A stretch of DNA of 56,506 bases from Scatosoma sp045533485 (GCA_045533485.1 JAZSHX010000020.1:1-56506); one strand, 5' to 3'. Counted from the stretch's first letter, positions 35,045-43,953 are shown. Program-made: numbers and translations. Notes: generated from the sequence alone by a model not told the origin.

Positions 35045-35977
35045 TTATAAACCGCTAATCAAAACGGCGCACCACGTAATCACGCAAACCGCAAGACCGA
35101 ACGCCGCGCACTTAAAAAAGTTCTTTTGTTCGGGTTTATCTACCGTCGATTGCACTTGCGGTTTATCGAAAGCAAATAGCCATATAAGCGATATAAGCAA
35201 GCACACAACGGAGAAGCAAAGCTCTACGATAAGCGCTGTACCCGTAATCGCCGAAACGCCGCATTTATACAGCACGACAATCAAACCGTTGTTGAAAAAA
35301 TGCGCCAAGACGGTGGGCAAAACACTGCCTGCACGCACCGCTATCAAAGCAAACGCTACACCGCAACAAAATTGATACAGCGTTTGCGCAGGGTTTTGAT
35401 GGTATAAGGAAAACAACGCGCCGCAAAGCAAAATGCCGCCCCATTTCCCAAACGATTGTAAACCGCTTAAAAGCACACCGCGGAAAAATATTTCTTCCAT
35501 AATCGCAGGCAACACCGCTACGCAAAGCAGTACGCCCACAAATCCAAGCCCATCCATAGACGGCAACGATATACCTGCGTCTTGATAGCCGAATTTTCCC
35601 AAAAGTTGCAAAAACCACGCGTTTAATTCCGATAAGGAAAGCAAGCCGATTTGTAAAAGCAACGCAATTACAAAATATTTCGCTTTGCATTTTTGCTTCA
35701 TCAACGCTTGTTTTACAGGGATATTACGATAGCGCAAAAACAGCCACGCCACTACGGCAAACGCCGCTTGCGGTAAAAGGAAATTGAGATACAAATACCA
35801 GTCGGGTTGCGGAGCGTTATCAGCAACGGAAACGCCGAATATAGAAAGCGCAACTAAAACCACGATAGCAAACAAAGACGGTAATACGCTTGCAAGCGAA
35901 AAAGCAAGCCCCGACGCTTTTGCCGCCGTGCTTTCGCCAAGCCAAGTATTCCATTTGTTATCACGCAAATTGCTCAT
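35045..35977 (-). CDS. CPBP-family intramembrane metalloprotease (CAAX protease-like)
   Basis: About 310 residues, eight hydrophobic segments. Motif 1 is MEEIFFRGVLLSGL (two Glu and Arg), motif 2 has the His of FSLYHQNP, motif 3 is VLAHFFNNG. In bacteria these proteins process or protect against peptides, or have unknown targets. I start it at ATG 35977: the frame continues to 36034 but there it overlaps a promoter. The -10 TATAAT ends only 6 bases before the ATG and no ribosome binding site exists, so the mRNA is probably leaderless. First gene of a unit with rlmH, the M14 peptidase and tadA. Confidence 0.88.
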   Translation of the reverse strand: MSNLRDNKWNTWLGESTAAKASGLAFSLASVLPSLFAIVVLVALSIFGVSVADNAPQPDWYLYLNFLLPQAAFAVVAWLFLRYRNIPVKQALMKQKCKAKYFVIALLLQIGLLSLSELNAWFLQLLGKFGYQDAGISLPSMDGLGFVGVLLCVAVLPAIMEEIFFRGVLLSGLQSFGKWGGILLCGALFSLYHQNPAQTLYQFCCGVAFALIAVRAGSVLPTVLAHFFNNGLIVVLYKCGVSAITGTALIVELCFSVVCLLISLIWLFAFDKPQVQSTVDKPEQKNFFKCAAFGLAVCVITWCAVLISGL

Positions 35978-35983
35978 AGCTAT

Positions 35984-36011
35984 ATTATAACAAATTTTAC
36001 GATATTTGCAA
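35984..36011 (-). promoter_or_regulatory. Promoter giving a probable leaderless mRNA for the CPBP gene
   Basis: -35 TTGCAA (36011-36006), 16 bp, -10 TATAAT (35989-35984). The ATG begins 7 bases after the -10, at or next to the expected start point. Confidence 0.65.
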
Positions 36012-36055
36012 AGAAAAACACAGTCAAACGACAAAAAAATATCGCTGCCTGCGTT

Positions 36056-36781
36056 TTATCCTGTTAATTTTTCGCGAAACTGCTTAATGATGCGGTTTTC
36101 TATGCGCGACACCTGCACTTGACTTACGCCGATACGCTTCGCCACTTCGCTTTGCGTCATATCACGAAAATACCGCAAAAATATAATTTTTCTATCCCGT
36201 TCGCTCAGCGTTTCAATAGCGGAGCGCAGGAGCATACTGTCCAGCCAGTCGTCTTGATTGTCTTGCGACGGTAGAGTGTCGATGAGTTCGCGTTCCTTTC
36301 CGTCCTTTTGCTCCGTACCGCCGTACAGTGAAACGGGCATTTTGGACGAACCCATAATAAACACCGTTTCCGCTTCGTCAAAGCCAAACGCTTTTGCCAC
36401 TTCCGCAATCGCCGGTTGTCTACCGTGTTCCTGTGTGTACGTTTCGACAAAAGCGTTCATTTCCTTAGCAGTTTGTTTCATCGCGCGCGATACCTTTACA
36501 CTGCCGTCGTCGCGCATAAACCGCTTAATTTCCCCTGCAATCATCGGTACGGCGTAGGTAGAGAACTTTACCCCGAACGTTTCATCAAAGCCGGCAATCG
36601 CTTTCAAAAAGCCCATACAGGCAATTTGGAACAAATCGTCGTATTCCACCCCCTTACCAAGATAACGTTTGACGATACACTTCACAAGCGAAACGTTATG
36701 CGCAATGAGCCTTTCCTTTGCCTGTAAATCCCCCGCTTTTGCTTGGCGCAAATATTCTATTGTACTCTTTTCGTCAAGCAT
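36056..36781 (-). CDS. sigF: Sporulation sigma factor F
   Basis: 241 residues. Region 2 (NVSLVKCIVKRYLGKGVEYDDLFQIACMGFLKAIAGFDETFGVKFSTYAVPMIAGEIKRFMRDDG) and region 4 (LSERDRKIIFLRYFRDMTQSEVAKRIGVSQVQVSRIENRII) are typical of SigF/SigG. The SpoIIAB and SpoIIAA genes upstream identify it as SigF, the first forespore-specific sigma factor. It is held inactive by SpoIIAB until SpoIIAA is dephosphorylated. Last gene of the spoIIA operon. Confidence 0.96.
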   Translation of the reverse strand: MLDEKSTIEYLRQAKAGDLQAKERLIAHNVSLVKCIVKRYLGKGVEYDDLFQIACMGFLKAIAGFDETFGVKFSTYAVPMIAGEIKRFMRDDGSVKVSRAMKQTAKEMNAFVETYTQEHGRQPAIAEVAKAFGFDEAETVFIMGSSKMPVSLYGGTEQKDGKERELIDTLPSQDNQDDWLDSMLLRSAIETLSERDRKIIFLRYFRDMTQSEVAKRIGVSQVQVSRIENRIIKQFREKLTG

Positions 36782-36802
36782 ATTTACCCCTTTTTTGCCA
36801 TT

Positions 36803-37270
36803 TTACGCCACGACTTCTTCCGTGCCGATAAGCTTAGACATTTGCACTTTCGTGCCTTTCCCCACTTGGCTTTCCACGGAAAAATCACTCATAAAGGTCA
36901 GCATAATGGTAAAGCCCATTCCCGAACGTTCTTCGCTTGCAAGCGTAGTGAAAAAGGGCGTTGTCGCGCGTTGGATATCTTCAATCCCACAACCGTAATC
37001 GGTAATTTGAATATGTAATTTCCCCTGCGTTGCCCCGTTTTCTGTTTGTAGTTTTTGCGTGTAGCATTCAATCAATATTTTATTTTGCGCGCCCCCGCCC
37101 GCGTACGCGTGCACGATACAGTTGGTCACCGCTTCGCTCACCGCCGTTTTAATATCGGAAAGCTCGCTAAGCGACGGATTTAAAGTGAGCGCAAACGCCG
37201 CCACCGCACTACGCGCAAAGCTTTCGTTTTCGCTGATTGCGGCAATTTCAAGTTTCATATAATTTTCCAT
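36803..37270 (-). CDS. spoIIAB: Anti-sigma F factor (SpoIIAB)
   Basis: 155 residues. A GHKL-type serine kinase: N box SEAVTNCIVHAY, G1 box DYGCGI, and RSGMGFTIMLTFM as the G2-like region. It binds SigF and phosphorylates SpoIIAA on Ser. ATG 37270 has GGAG 7 bp upstream. Between spoIIAA and sigF, the fixed order in endospore formers. Confidence 0.96.
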   Translation of the reverse strand: MENYMKLEIAAISENESFARSAVAAFALTLNPSLSELSDIKTAVSEAVTNCIVHAYAGGGAQNKILIECYTQKLQTENGATQGKLHIQITDYGCGIEDIQRATTPFFTTLASEERSGMGFTIMLTFMSDFSVESQVGKGTKVQMSKLIGTEEVVA

Positions 37271-37294
37271 CTCGTTACTCCTTTGAGATATACT

Positions 37295-37603
37295 TTACAA
37301 TTTGGGGATAAGCGTATACACACCGCTCATCGACAGGATTTTGTCCGTGCTTTGCGAAGCGTTGATTATGTACGAACGCAAACCAAAGCGAAGAAATTTT
37401 TTATACCTGCCTATCAAAAAACCTATGCCTGTGGAATCCATAAACGTCACTTCGCTTAAATCAAACACTACCCTGTTTGCTTGCGTGTGCGTTTCCGCTA
37501 ATTTATCCGCTTCACGACGGGCAAACGAACAGGTATATTCGTCCATTTCACCGCTCATTTTAATGTATAACGCGTCTTTGACCTGACACGTGGAAATTTG
37601 CAT
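37295..37603 (-). CDS. spoIIAA: Anti-anti-sigma F factor (SpoIIAA)
   Basis: 102 residues, a single STAS domain. The phosphorylated Ser is Ser57 in FMDSTGIGFLIGRYK. ATG 37603 is the true start: AAAGGAG lies 6 bp upstream and the resulting length matches the family. The open frame up to 37783 runs through AT-rich promoter DNA. It releases SigF from SpoIIAB in the forespore. Two Spo0A-box-like sites lie about 105-140 bp upstream. Confidence 0.95.
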   Translation of the reverse strand: MQISTCQVKDALYIKMSGEMDEYTCSFARREADKLAETHTQANRVVFDLSEVTFMDSTGIGFLIGRYKKFLRFGLRSYIINASQSTDKILSMSGVYTLIPKL

Positions 37604-37706
37604 ACACGCTCCTTTGCGACGAATACCCAACGTCGCTTTGTAAAATTGCGGCAAAAAAACACCGTGCGTATATTGTAAAAAACACGGCGAATAGAATTTT
37701 GTATCA

Positions 37707-37743
37707 TTACGGCGAAAAAAATTTTCTTTTGTCGAAAAAAATT
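37707..37743 (-). promoter_or_regulatory. Two tandem Spo0A-box-like sites upstream of spoIIA
   Basis: TTTTGTCGAAAAAAATT (37727-37743) contains the exact 0A-box core TGTCGAA. TTACGGCGAAAAAAATT (37707-37723) is a near copy exactly 20 bp away, so both face the same side of the helix. No clear sigma-H promoter was found downstream. Confidence 0.65.
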
Positions 37744-37767
37744 TTTCTAATTTTTGTAAAAAATCAC

Positions 37768-37796
37768 TTGACTTTTTTATCAAAATCGTTTATTAT
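37768..37796 (+). promoter_or_regulatory. Promoter of the tRNA-Met/Asp/Phe unit
   Basis: -35 TTGACT (37768-37773), 17 bp, -10 TATTAT (37791-37796). Divergent from spoIIA. Confidence 0.88.
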
Positions 37797-37834
37797 TATC
37801 AAGCTGTTATGTAACGCACGTTAAAACGGCACTT

Positions 37835-37910
37835 GGGCCTTTAGCTCAGTGGTCAGAGCTGTCGGCTCATAACCGATTGGTCCGGGGTTCGAATCCCTGA
37901 AGGCCCACCA
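37835..37910 (+). tRNA. tRNA-Met (anticodon CAT)
   Basis: 76-nt cloverleaf with encoded CCA. Acceptor GGGCCTT/AAGGCCC is fully paired at its first position, so it is not the initiator. Anticodon loop CTCATAA. An Ile tRNA with modified CAT cannot be excluded. Confidence 0.88.
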
Positions 37911-37932
37911 AAATTGAATACTTATATAAAAT

Positions 37933-38009
37933 GGCCCAGTAGCTCAGTTGGTTAGAGCGCCAGCCTGTCACGCTGGAGGTCGACGGTTCGAGCCCGTTTT
38001 GGGTCGCCA
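37933..38009 (+). tRNA. tRNA-Asp (anticodon GTC)
   Basis: 77-nt cloverleaf with encoded CCA. Anticodon stem CCAGC/GCTGG, loop CTGTCAC. Confidence 0.95.
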
Positions 38010-38017
38010 TTTTTTTT

Positions 38018-38093
38018 GCCTTGATAGCTCAGTTGGTAGAGCAACAGACTGAAAATCTGTCTGTCGATGGTTCGATTCCACCTCAAGGCACCA
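38018..38093 (+). tRNA. tRNA-Phe (anticodon GAA)
   Basis: 76-nt cloverleaf with encoded CCA. Anticodon stem ACAGA/TCTGT, loop CTGAAAA. Confidence 0.95.
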
Positions 38094-38096
38094 AAC

Positions 38097-38128
38097 AACG
38101 CTCCCTACGCAAAGTAGGGAGCGTTTTG
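38097..38128 (+). terminator. Terminator of the tRNA-Met/Asp/Phe unit
   Basis: AACGCTCCCTAC pairs with GTAGGGAGCGTT around GCAAA, then T-rich DNA. Confidence 0.9.
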
Positions 38129-38146
38129 GATTTTATTCGTATATGC

Positions 38147-38184
38147 AAAGCAGCAGGTGCTTACACTCATCCCGCTGCTTTTAT
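38147..38184. terminator. Hairpin after the giant surface protein gene
   Basis: AAAGCAGC pairs with GCTGCTTT across a 19-base interval. The T-rich side is on the plus strand, so for the minus-strand gene it would be a weak terminator. Confidence 0.45.
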
Positions 38185-38195
38185 TTTAATAAGTT

Positions 38196-41100
38196 TTACA
38201 TCTCCAAGTACGTTGCTACATTTGCCGTTACAGCACCGTCTTCGTGAATTTCAATGATAAGTTCTATTGTTAACAGGAAGACCATTCTGTATAAGCCGTC
38301 GCCTATCTTAGTTGCAGTGGTTACGTACCCACTACCTTCTTGATTTGCCGCGGCATACAAAGCATATCCTTCACCCGTAGCCGAATCAATGTAAAGCGTG
38401 ATGTCGTATTCGCCCATTTGTACGCTGACGGTTTGCAAATTGTCTTGCGCCGTCAAGTAAGTGTAATCCTGTACCAAAAGATAATCGTCGACAATCTTGA
38501 AGGTCGCACCGCCGATGAGAATCGACATAATCAAAATGCCGTCGTCGCCTATCATCTTATAATAATGGGGAAGTTGACCATCATTACTACTGCCCAAAGA
38601 AACAATCGGTGTTTCCAAATCACAGTAGCCATTGTTATACAGCACGACCGTACCGTATTTATCGCTGTAGTAAATGCCTTTAATACCGTAATTTGCGCCA
38701 AACGAAGCAACGTATTCCTCTGCATTATCTTGCGAAGGAGAGAACGTAATGGGCATATCCCCAAACGCGTCGCCCAAAGGCACGATCAAATCGTCTTCTT
38801 GCGTGTAACGGAACAGCATAATCAACGGCACTTCTTCATACGAACCGTCGCTGTAATACGCCTTCATACGGATAAATATCGACGCATAGCTCTTTTCTTC
38901 GTTCATAAACAAATACGATTCTAAGAAGCGGACGTCTTCTTCCTGTTTCAAAATATTTTCTATCGCGCTTGCATCCAACTTATATTGTTCGCCGGGGACG
39001 CCGTTGAGCAGTTTCGCGCCGCCTGCATATCCGTCTACGCCGCCTTCGCTCATCGCAAAGATATACGTCGTATCTGCATCCGTTGCAACGATTAAGCCAA
39101 GCTCGGGAATTTCACGATACCTAAACGTAATATCTATCGTTTGCGTTTCGCTAAGGTATACGACAAGCGTTGCATCGCTATCGTTTGCGTCAAGCACAAG
39201 CTCAGCTTTAACAACTTGAATGCCCGTGGGAATACCCTTGAACCCTGCGTAATCCACAAGATAGGTATACGTAAGTGTTTGCTGTGTAAGCTTCAATTCG
39301 TTTGCGTTTTCCGTATGAACGAAATGCCAGCCGCCGTCTCTTAAACGGTTGAGCGCAGAATAATAATCGTCAATGTCGTACTTGATAGCATTTTCATCCA
39401 AGTAATAATAGGTAAGCGCAACGTTCGTAGCGGAATCAACGTATTCGCTTCCGTCCGTATACGTTCTCTTGACGGTAATGCTGATATATCCATCGCCGGT
39501 AGGAAGCAAGCTCACAGAGCCGGTTATATCGTAGGTGTAATCGCTGTTTTCCGTTTCAAGCAACGCTTTATACGCGGAAAAGTCGATTTGATATACGTCT
39601 TGATGTAAGGTCGCAATCTTGTTTTCTGCATCCAACGTTGCATAGAAGGGCTGCACTTGACCGTTTTGCGCATAAAGCACTACTATAGGAAGCCCGTCTT
39701 TCTCGCCGTAATATTGATAATATGTGAGCATTTCAAGAGAAATGATATCTCCAAGCTCGGGATAGCACGTACCGTCGGGACAAAGCGCAATATATACGTC
39801 GCCTTCGCCAAGACCTATATTGATACCGTTCGTTTCCAGCAAGTAACTAACGCCGTCGGGCTTACCGTGCATCATCTTAAGCGTCTCTCCGTCTTCTTGC
39901 AGAGCAAGATACACCAAAACGCCGATTTGCATATAGTTGGTAGGCACAAGCGCCGTTTGCGCTTGATTCCACTCTGCATTGATATAGATTACCTGCTCGC
40001 TGACATTGCCTTCGGCGTCTTCCGCAATCAGGTGAAGCGCAACCACATCGCCGTCGACGATAACATAGCTTTGCGAAGTGTCTTCGTCCGCTTCAAGAAT
40101 AGTCGCGTCTAATTTATATCTTTGCTCATTTTCACTGAACATATAATATCCTTTGACCGTTTTGTTTTCATGGTCAAATAAATAATACACGTCCATATCC
40201 CTTAAGCTATCTTCAAAAGATACAGGAAGCAACATAGCCGAGCCGTCGCCGAGCGATAAATTAGGCGTTTCGCCGTTTCCGTGAATAACCTGCACAACTT
40301 CCCCTTCCGCTACGTCTTTTACGTGATAGAAATATAACGGGTTGCCAGTGCCAAGATCCACGTAGTTATCGTCCAAATACACTGTAACGCTTTCCGTCGT
40401 TACGCCGCCGATCACGCCGTCTTCCACCGTATAAACGACGCCGTCGTCGATCATTTCGACCGTCACCGCAATCGCTTGCTCGTACGTGCCTTTATCTGCC
40501 GTCGTATATCTAAACGTAATCTTTTGCGCGCCTACGTAATTACAATTAAACGTAGATAAATCGAAGCATTCTTCCACCAACTCTTCGGTGAACACAAACG
40601 TGAACGACGTTTCCTGATCGTAGTTTTCAAAATAGGTAACCGTCATCGTTTGCCCGATGTATTTTTCTTTCAATACCGCAAGCAAATCTTCGCCCTTATC
40701 TATCGTCATAGACGTACTTATCGGCGAAACGCTTTCAATGACGCATTCGTCAATCGAATACAATTCAATCGTAACGGTTTTATACCCATAATGATAGAAT
40801 TCTATTGTTTTTAAGCCGGGTTTGCTGAAATCCAACAAAGCAAGGTTGGTAATCATATCCGCCGTAATTGTCAGTGTTTCCGAATACAGCAATTCTTCCG
40901 TTTTCGCACCGTTAACACCTGCCAACTGATATTTAAAGTAGTAATCGATCGAAGCTTCGATCGTAGGTACCATTTGCGGCGATTTCGTCGTACGGATTAA
41001 TTCTTGCGCAAGCGTTATCACATGGTATTTATCACCGTAATTAAGCCCTGTCGTGTTGTTGTATTTTCCCAAATCGATAATCCCTATGGGAATAGACGCT

Positions 41101-43766
41101 TGAAGAATTTGCCCATAGTAATTGTATCTTACGGAAATACTGCGCGTTCCTGTTGACGTATCCTGACTAAATCCGTAATCAGACCCGTTATAATACAGCA
41201 TATCTTCGGTTAACGGAACGGTAAGCTGATACGGCGCAACGTCAATATTAAACGTTACCGACATATCGGGAATTCCGCGCGTTGCAATTACGCTTTCTTG
41301 AGAAAAGCTTGCCGATTGCAACGTTACGTTACCTTCCAAAACAACGATAGATACGATATTGTCCGTCGTATACAAGCGCGTCGTTACACCGGGATAAATG
41401 GTTGCTTGAATATCGCAGAATACGTCTATGTTGCCATCCCCTCTTTCCAGCAATATCGGCGCTTGCGTATCCAAACCGATAAACTTGTCGTTTACAGCGT
41501 CAATTTCTCTTATATAGTAACCTTTGAAATCGATAAATTCAAGGTAGAAATCCAAATACCCGTACGCCGAATAATCCACGTCGGCAAATTCAATGCCGTT
41601 TTGCCAGAAAATAGGTCCGCCGCGATATTCCAGTTTTTTGACCTTTGCATTCAAGAAGTCTTGTTCGCTTGCAAGCCATTTACATTGCAGAGTACGTTTC
41701 ACACCGTAGCATTCCACTTCCAAAGCAAACGTCTTACCAATCAGCACGGCGCTGGGATCGGAATAGGAGTTTGACGACCTTGACAAGCGGCCGTCATAAA
41801 TGGAATACGTGCCTGCAGGCGACGTACCGTCGGCAAATTTCACCGAAAGCAATTTTACGTTTTCATCCGCCAGCGACAGTGTGCGCATCGCAATATACGG
41901 GTTGGTAAAATATGTATTGAAATAAATTTTGTCAACGTCGAAAGAAGAACCGAAATTCACGAAAGCATCGTGCGACAAATAGCTTTCTTCCGTTGCCATC
42001 AATTCCTGTCCGTACACGCTCATCGTGATATAGCCGTATGCGCCGCGGTAGCTGATAAATACGCGATACGTACCCGACACGGAAAAGGAAATTTCGTGCA
42101 GGTTGACAACCATATAGTTTTCAAGTTGAATACGCTCGTTCGTGCCATCCGACCATACTACCGCAAATTTAAGCGAAGGCGGCTCGGTGGGAGCATTAGA
42201 CGCAGGCACGCAGAACGTTTCCTCTTTGATTTCCAACACTCTGCGCGGTTCGCTTACGTCGATAATATGCTTACTACCGTCCGTGTATGTAATCGTATAA
42301 CGGCACACGTAATTGTTTTGTTCGTCATATAAATAGGCAATGGTGATATTTTGAACGCCGATGCCTTTGATATTCGCAGTGAGCGTCCAACCGCTTTCCG
42401 TCAATTCGTAAACGTTGGAATTCAGCGTATTCAAATAGAGATCGCCGATTTTACTGTCCGCAACCGCAACGGGCACGCCTTCGCCGACAAACCATTTGCT
42501 TCCACGGATTTCTTGAATGGAGATCAAATCTTTCCATTCGTCGTTTTCGTTGTATTTCCATTGAATATGCGTTTCACTTAAACCAAGCAGCACTTCTCTG
42601 CCGTCTACGCCCTGCACGCCGTCGATACCGTCTTTACCGTTGGTTACCGTAAAAGTGGTCCACGTACCGTCGGTATACGTGATCGTATATGTATCTACTT
42701 TATCGGCGGTGTCCGTCTTTTGGATAGCAGATATGCCGTTGCCGGTCGCGCCTGCTACGCCGTTCGCACCGACAGCCGATACGCCCGTATCCTGTCCGTC
42801 GATATACCAACTGCCGTTTTGTATCGTGATAATAGGTGTGTGGCCGTCTTCGCCTTTATCGCCTTTATCGCCCTTTTCACCTTGGACGCCTTGAATACCG
42901 TCGACGCCGTCTTTACCGTTGGTTACCGTGAACGTGCCTTTTGTACCGTCCGTATACGTGATCGTATACGTGTCGACATTGTCGGCGGTGCTCGTCTTTT
43001 CAATGGAGCGAATACCTATGCCGTCTTTGCCAGCAAGGCTTTGCAGCCATTGCTGTAAAGTACCGTCGTAACCGTTGTCCACCGCAAGCTGATACGCAGA
43101 CTTACCCTCCGCGTCGTCTGTACCGTCTGCACCGTTCGCGCCGACAAGGGAAGCAATCCACGTTTGCACGTCGCCTTCATAGCCGTTCTCCACGGCAAGC
43201 TCATACGCAGATTTACCGTTTGCGCCGTCTTGACCGTCCTGACCGTCCGCACCATCTTTGCCGTCTGTACCGTCTGCGCCGACAAGCGATACTAACCATT
43301 CCGTTACCGTGCCTTCATAACCGTTCACGCAAGCAAGTTCATACGCACTCAAACCGGACGCGCCGTCAAAGCCGTTTTCCCCAACAAGGGAATCAAGCCA
43401 TTGGACAAGCGTACCTTCAAAGCCGTTTTCACAAGCAAGCTCATAGGCAGACTTTCCGTTTGCACCGTCCTTGCCAGCCTTGCCGACCAAAGCTTTGAGC
43501 CAGTCATCTTCACTGCCTTCGTAACCGTTCTCTACTGCGATTTCATAAGCGGATTTCCCTTCTCCCGTTTCTTCGGCAGCAAGCGAACCTAACCATTCCA
43601 GCACGTTACCATTATAACCGCTGTCCACAAAAGCTTGATATGCGTTTGGAACGGAACCGAATTCCACGTATGCAATCGAAACTGCAGAAACGCTTACCGC
43701 ACTGACCAACGATACGATAATGGTCTTTATTAGCCCAACTCTTTTAATTTTTCTTTTCTTTTTCAT
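38196..43766 (-). CDS. Giant secreted repeat protein with collagen-like and Ig-like parts
   Basis: 1856 residues from ATG 43766, which has AGGAGG 9 bp upstream. A basic N-terminus and a hydrophobic segment (IVSLVSAVSVSAVSIAYV) export it or leave it anchored by the N-terminus. Counting from two residues upstream of that ATG, residues 43-250 hold six copies of a 30-45 residue unit with consensus SAYELAxENGYEGTxxxWL plus SLVG, joined by collagen-like GxDGxxG linkers. Residues 251-390 hold two copies of GIxxIxKTxTADxVDTYTITYTDG plus GKDG linkers. The remaining ~1450 residues are beta-rich, with Big_3-like ends such as DFSKPGLKTIEFYHYGYKTVTIEL. No LPXTG, choline-binding or SLH motif is seen at the C-terminus (TANVATYLEM). 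Function unknown; probably a surface or adhesive protein. The promoter is potentially phase-variable. Confidence 0.8.
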   Translation of the reverse strand: MKKKRKIKRVGLIKTIIVSLVSAVSVSAVSIAYVEFGSVPNAYQAFVDSGYNGNVLEWLGSLAAEETGEGKSAYEIAVENGYEGSEDDWLKALVGKAGKDGANGKSAYELACENGFEGTLVQWLDSLVGENGFDGASGLSAYELACVNGYEGTVTEWLVSLVGADGTDGKDGADGQDGQDGANGKSAYELAVENGYEGDVQTWIASLVGANGADGTDDAEGKSAYQLAVDNGYDGTLQQWLQSLAGKDGIGIRSIEKTSTADNVDTYTITYTDGTKGTFTVTNGKDGVDGIQGVQGEKGDKGDKGEDGHTPIITIQNGSWYIDGQDTGVSAVGANGVAGATGNGISAIQKTDTADKVDTYTITYTDGTWTTFTVTNGKDGIDGVQGVDGREVLLGLSETHIQWKYNENDEWKDLISIQEIRGSKWFVGEGVPVAVADSKIGDLYLNTLNSNVYELTESGWTLTANIKGIGVQNITIAYLYDEQNNYVCRYTITYTDGSKHIIDVSEPRRVLEIKEETFCVPASNAPTEPPSLKFAVVWSDGTNERIQLENYMVVNLHEISFSVSGTYRVFISYRGAYGYITMSVYGQELMATEESYLSHDAFVNFGSSFDVDKIYFNTYFTNPYIAMRTLSLADENVKLLSVKFADGTSPAGTYSIYDGRLSRSSNSYSDPSAVLIGKTFALEVECYGVKRTLQCKWLASEQDFLNAKVKKLEYRGGPIFWQNGIEFADVDYSAYGYLDFYLEFIDFKGYYIREIDAVNDKFIGLDTQAPILLERGDGNIDVFCDIQATIYPGVTTRLYTTDNIVSIVVLEGNVTLQSASFSQESVIATRGIPDMSVTFNIDVAPYQLTVPLTEDMLYYNGSDYGFSQDTSTGTRSISVRYNYYGQILQASIPIGIIDLGKYNNTTGLNYGDKYHVITLAQELIRTTKSPQMVPTIEASIDYYFKYQLAGVNGAKTEELLYSETLTITADMITNLALLDFSKPGLKTIEFYHYGYKTVTIELYSIDECVIESVSPISTSMTIDKGEDLLAVLKEKYIGQTMTVTYFENYDQETSFTFVFTEELVEECFDLSTFNCNYVGAQKITFRYTTADKGTYEQAIAVTVEMIDDGVVYTVEDGVIGGVTTESVTVYLDDNYVDLGTGNPLYFYHVKDVAEGEVVQVIHGNGETPNLSLGDGSAMLLPVSFEDSLRDMDVYYLFDHENKTVKGYYMFSENEQRYKLDATILEADEDTSQSYVIVDGDVVALHLIAEDAEGNVSEQVIYINAEWNQAQTALVPTNYMQIGVLVYLALQEDGETLKMMHGKPDGVSYLLETNGINIGLGEGDVYIALCPDGTCYPELGDIISLEMLTYYQYYGEKDGLPIVVLYAQNGQVQPFYATLDAENKIATLHQDVYQIDFSAYKALLETENSDYTYDITGSVSLLPTGDGYISITVKRTYTDGSEYVDSATNVALTYYYLDENAIKYDIDDYYSALNRLRDGGWHFVHTENANELKLTQQTLTYTYLVDYAGFKGIPTGIQVVKAELVLDANDSDATLVVYLSETQTIDITFRYREIPELGLIVATDADTTYIFAMSEGGVDGYAGGAKLLNGVPGEQYKLDASAIENILKQEEDVRFLESYLFMNEEKSYASIFIRMKAYYSDGSYEEVPLIMLFRYTQEDDLIVPLGDAFGDMPITFSPSQDNAEEYVASFGANYGIKGIYYSDKYGTVVLYNNGYCDLETPIVSLGSSNDGQLPHYYKMIGDDGILIMSILIGGATFKIVDDYLLVQDYTYLTAQDNLQTVSVQMGEYDITLYIDSATGEGYALYAAANQEGSGYVTTATKIGDGLYRMVFLLTIELIIEIHEDGAVTANVATYLEM
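43023..43646 (-). repeat. Six coding repeats (SAYELAxENGYEG unit)
   Basis: Six imperfect repeats of roughly 80-140 bases encode the SAY...WLxSL units. The linkers contain GCxGACGG-rich short repeats that could recombine or slip. Confidence 0.8.
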
Positions 43767-43886
43767 AAACACACCCTCCTACAGCGTAGGATACGTTGCA
43801 TATTGCCGTCTCCTACATGGCGCAAGTGTCTAAAACTGCGAAAATTGTTTTTTTATTGTTTCGTTATATATAATATATATAACCCC

Positions 43887-43895
43887 ATTATAGCA
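43887..43895 (-). promoter_or_regulatory. Extended -10 element, possible second promoter of the giant gene
   Basis: TGCTATAAT on the minus strand (hexamer 43892-43887). No good -35 lies 17 bp upstream, so it would depend on the extended -10. Confidence 0.5.
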
Positions 43896-43911
43896 TAATA
43901 ATATGGTATAT

Positions 43912-43940
43912 AATATATCCCCCCCCCCGATTTTTGTCAA
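43912..43940 (-). promoter_or_regulatory. Promoter with G10 tract in the spacer (candidate phase-variable switch)
   Basis: -35 TTGACA (43940-43935), spacer 43934-43918 of exactly 17 bp holding ten consecutive G, -10 TATATT (43917-43912). One G more or fewer would move the spacer off the optimum. Confidence 0.75.
43919..43928. repeat. Homopolymer C10/G10
   Basis: Ten C on the plus strand, in otherwise very AT-rich DNA. Confidence 0.95.
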
Positions 43941-43953
43941 GCGTTTTTATCCA

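Noticed and set aside
37604..37783. 60-residue N-terminal extension of SpoIIAA
   Set aside because: AT-rich regulatory DNA with Spo0A-like boxes; ATG 37603 with AAAGGAG gives the usual protein.
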